From Sulfuricurvum sp. (GTDB taxonomy: Bacteria; Campylobacterota; Campylobacteria; Campylobacterales; Sulfurimonadaceae): 64,000 nt of DNA. The notes beneath the pieces were generated by a model. It searched no databases and had not been told where the DNA came from. It saw only the letters and a program-made list of their open reading frames with translations. This document shows positions 62,112-64,000 of the stretch, piece after piece. The position numbers were made by a program, and so were the translations under genes. The stretch spans positions 62,001 through 126,000 of the forward strand of contig JAUXYP010000013.1 in the NCBI GenBank assembly GCA_030694265.1. The letters are read 5' to 3'. How positions within the stretch are numbered: the stretch's first letter is position 1; each line of letters begins with the position of its first letter.

Positions 62112-63538
62112 ATTTTTCCCTGATAGTTAATACACTCAATAAATTCTACCGTGTCGACTTTACCTTCATTGAGGAGAATATCGGTTTTGGCCAGAGGTAT
62201 TTGTGTGTCACAGCGCAGATGGGTGAGCTCATTATCATCATTAAAATGGGAGTGGAGAATAATCAGATCGTATCCTATCGGAGACTCATTTTCCCAAAGT
62301 GAAAATTGGCGATTGTAATCGTCTAAAACAAATGTTTTGATCCCATATGGCTTGCTGTAATAGTGTAAACGGCTTCCATAGCTCCAGTTCATTACTGCTA
62401 GTGCTTTTTTGGATGAAGAGATTTTTTCCAGAAGGTCTGAACCTTGTTTAGTTTGGAGTTCAAAGCCGTAAATATCTCTAAATGGTGATTTATAATCAGG
62501 AAAAGTACCCCATTTTCCATAGAGTTCGGCATGAATAACGGCGCTTAATAGGAGTGAAAATATCACAATAGCACGCGTGATGGAAGCACGTTTTGGACTC
62601 GCTTGCATCAGTAAAATAGTTCCAATCGGGATAAACAAGCAATAAAAAAGAGCTGGCCAATGAGGTAATACGGGTTTTAAAAACGAAGTGCCAATAAAAA
62701 AAAGCTCAATGGTTAGGCCAACCCATGCAGCAAGAACAAGCGCCGAGTTTGTGGATCGAAATGAAAGTACGAGACCATAGAAGGCAATGATAAAAAGAAA
62801 GGGGTTGTAGGCCGCAAACTGTGCAATCGTGGAACGGAGAAATGATTTTAAATCCAAAGAGCTATTGCCCGTTACATGAGCAGACTGATAGGTAAAGCTG
62901 ATCCAATCATGGGAGTAGTTCCACAGTAAGACCGGCAATATCATGACAAAGCCGATTGATGCGGTGAGTAAAATACGGGGATTGATCAGCAGATCATACC
63001 GCTTTCTTGCTAGGATGTAGAGAAGCAGTGGAAGTACTAATAGGACAGCGGTGTATTTAGCCAATCCTGCAAGCCCGAGTAAAATGCCAAGCCATAGATA
63101 GCTTTTGAGTTTACCCTCTTGCTCAATGCGCAACACAGTTATAATAATGGGGTAGATGAGTGCAAGTAAAAAATTTTCTGGTAAAAGCATAAGCCCAATA
63201 GCCCCAAACATAAAAGAGCTGTTAAGTGCCGTGACTGCCCATAGGGCCTGTTTTTGGGTGGCATTGATAACAAGTAAGTAGCGGTAAGATTGCCATGAGA
63301 GTATCGCCATAATGACGATTGCAGGGATGCGAGCGGTTAGTATGCTGTCTTGAAATAGGTATAGCATCGCAGCTTGAACCCATCCAGTCAGTGGAGGGTG
63401 ATCGACGTAACTTAGATCGAGATAATAGCCATAGAGAACATAATGGGCTTCATCAACGCCTAATCCAAAAGAGGGAGCAACAATGAGACGAATGGCAGTA
63501 AAAAAAGCAATCAGCCAAAAGATGTTTTTGTTGTTCAT
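62108..63538 (-). CDS. GT39/ArnT-like membrane glycosyltransferase
   Basis: The 476-residue protein has about 11 helices. The first loop has the metal and catalytic motif GLGVDEAHYVLYGYYLDLSYVDHPPLTGW, typical of GT39/GT83 enzymes that use polyprenyl-phosphate sugars. A C-terminal periplasmic part of about 120 residues follows. It may add a sugar to lipid A, glycoprotein or another envelope polymer. GT9 lies upstream in the same direction. Confidence 0.86.
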   Translation of the reverse strand: MNNKNIFWLIAFFTAIRLIVAPSFGLGVDEAHYVLYGYYLDLSYVDHPPLTGWVQAAMLYLFQDSILTARIPAIVIMAILSWQSYRYLLVINATQKQALWAVTALNSSFMFGAIGLMLLPENFLLALIYPIIITVLRIEQEGKLKSYLWLGILLGLAGLAKYTAVLLVLPLLLYILARKRYDLLINPRILLTASIGFVMILPVLLWNYSHDWISFTYQSAHVTGNSSLDLKSFLRSTIAQFAAYNPFLFIIAFYGLVLSFRSTNSALVLAAWVGLTIELFFIGTSFLKPVLPHWPALFYCLFIPIGTILLMQASPKRASITRAIVIFSLLLSAVIHAELYGKWGTFPDYKSPFRDIYGFELQTKQGSDLLEKISSSKKALAVMNWSYGSRLHYYSKPYGIKTFVLDDYNRQFSLWENESPIGYDLIILHSHFNDDNELTHLRCDTQIPLAKTDILLNEGKVDTVEFIECINYQGKI

Positions 63539-63541
63539 GTG

Positions 63542-64000
63542 TTAGATAAAGCGGCTAGAGCCAAGGGAGGGTGCAAGAATTGAATAAACATAATCAACAC
63601 TTAATACTTGCATGCAAACGTTGTCATCACACGATGTTTTACGATGATTGCTGGCACTCACGCAGGGTGAACATGCAAGTCCTGCATAGATAGGGGTTGT
63701 TAATCCAAGTGAACCGTATAGTTTTGGTGTCTCAGGACCGAAAAAAACAAATGAGGGCATAGACGTTACCGCTGAAAAATGTCCTGGACCCGAATCGTTG
63801 CTCAGCATGAATTCACTTACTTCGTATAATGCTACAAGTTCGGCAAAAGATGTTTTACCTGAAAAATTCACACAACGCTCATTTTGCAGGGTATCGGGGA
63901 TTTTTTGTAATCCGTCAAATTCAGCAGGAGCACCGGTCAGGAGAATGAGTACATCCTCGTAGGTTGCTAATATTTTGCGTGCCAGCTCTATGTAGCTTTC
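63542..64000 (-). CDS. GT9 glycosyltransferase (ADP-heptose:LPS heptosyltransferase type), 3' part
   Basis: The frame is open from the window edge and covers the last 152 residues. It shows the GT9 donor-site stretch FMLSNDSGPGHFSAVTSMP and the cysteine-rich end CSPC...CDDNVCMQVL seen in heptosyltransferase-like GT9 proteins, where C-x2-C and C-x4-C pairs occur. The 5' end lies beyond 64000. It probably adds heptose or a similar sugar in lipopolysaccharide core. The gene is 3 bases ahead of the GT39 gene. Confidence 0.85.
   Translation of the reverse strand, partial: ESYIELARKILATYEDVLILLTGAPAEFDGLQKIPDTLQNERCVNFSGKTSFAELVALYEVSEFMLSNDSGPGHFSAVTSMPSFVFFGPETPKLYGSLGLTTPIYAGLACSPCVSASNHRKTSCDDNVCMQVLSVDYVYSILAPSLGSSRFI

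Overview
The window comes from a chromosome of the phylum Campylobacterota (formerly Epsilonproteobacteria), most likely a free-living, Sulfuricurvum/Sulfurimonas-like sulfur or hydrogen oxidiser. This rests on gene order recalled from Helicobacter pylori and relatives (rpsT-prfA next to glmM-lspA, speE-coaE, ksgA followed by rnj), on ccoG, on RNase J with a long N-terminal extension, on ThyX, and on a very rich sensory repertoire. The genus is an inference. No insertion sequence, prophage, CRISPR array, rRNA or replication origin was seen.

1-8177 is housekeeping: the end of ccoG, a haem-binding protein, purM, a DUF2892 protein, a short speE-like gene, coaE, dapF, prfA, rpsT, glmM, lspA and tRNA-Val. 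8355-15541 holds two small membrane genes and a terminal oxidase operon, sco-ctaD-ctaE-ctaF-ctaC-ctaB, which encodes a caa3-like A2-type haem-copper oxidase with a dihaem subunit II. 15610-25279 is housekeeping again: thrS-infC-rpmI-rplT, a lipoprotein, thyX, rnj, ksgA, hisF, a nucleoside phosphorylase-like gene, rlmN and an unannotated 27-residue membrane microprotein.

25289-31229 carries two NMT1/THI5-like periplasmic sensors tied to c-di-GMP enzymes (one fused to GGDEF, one encoded next to a GAF-GGDEF-EAL protein) and an M23 peptidase.

31369-52971 is the centre of interest: 21 co-directional genes with no gap above about 23 bases. They encode an Aer-type PAS protein, a soluble chemoreceptor with two signalling tips, a triple-CheW protein, CheB, a HEAT-like protein, CheR, two CheY, a CheZ-like protein, CheA, two CheW flanking a STAS-like protein, a ParA ATPase, a receiver protein of unknown output, two small unknown proteins, two hybrid histidine kinases, a receiver-GGDEF diguanylate cyclase and a lone Hpt protein. 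It reads as a complete cytoplasmic chemosensory array with its own adaptation, phosphatase and positioning parts, joined to a phosphorelay that makes c-di-GMP. Redox or energy state is the likeliest input, because the operon has two Aer-type PAS domains.

53034-64000 holds a terminator, five tRNA genes (Pro, His, Arg, Arg, Leu) behind a consensus sigma-70 promoter, an amino-acid permease, nnr-purN-thiG, kdsD-rluB-yjbQ-rarA, and membrane or envelope genes (PAP2 phosphatase, GT39 and GT9 glycosyltransferases). The GT9 gene runs off the right edge. All names come from reading motifs and domain order; no database search was possible.
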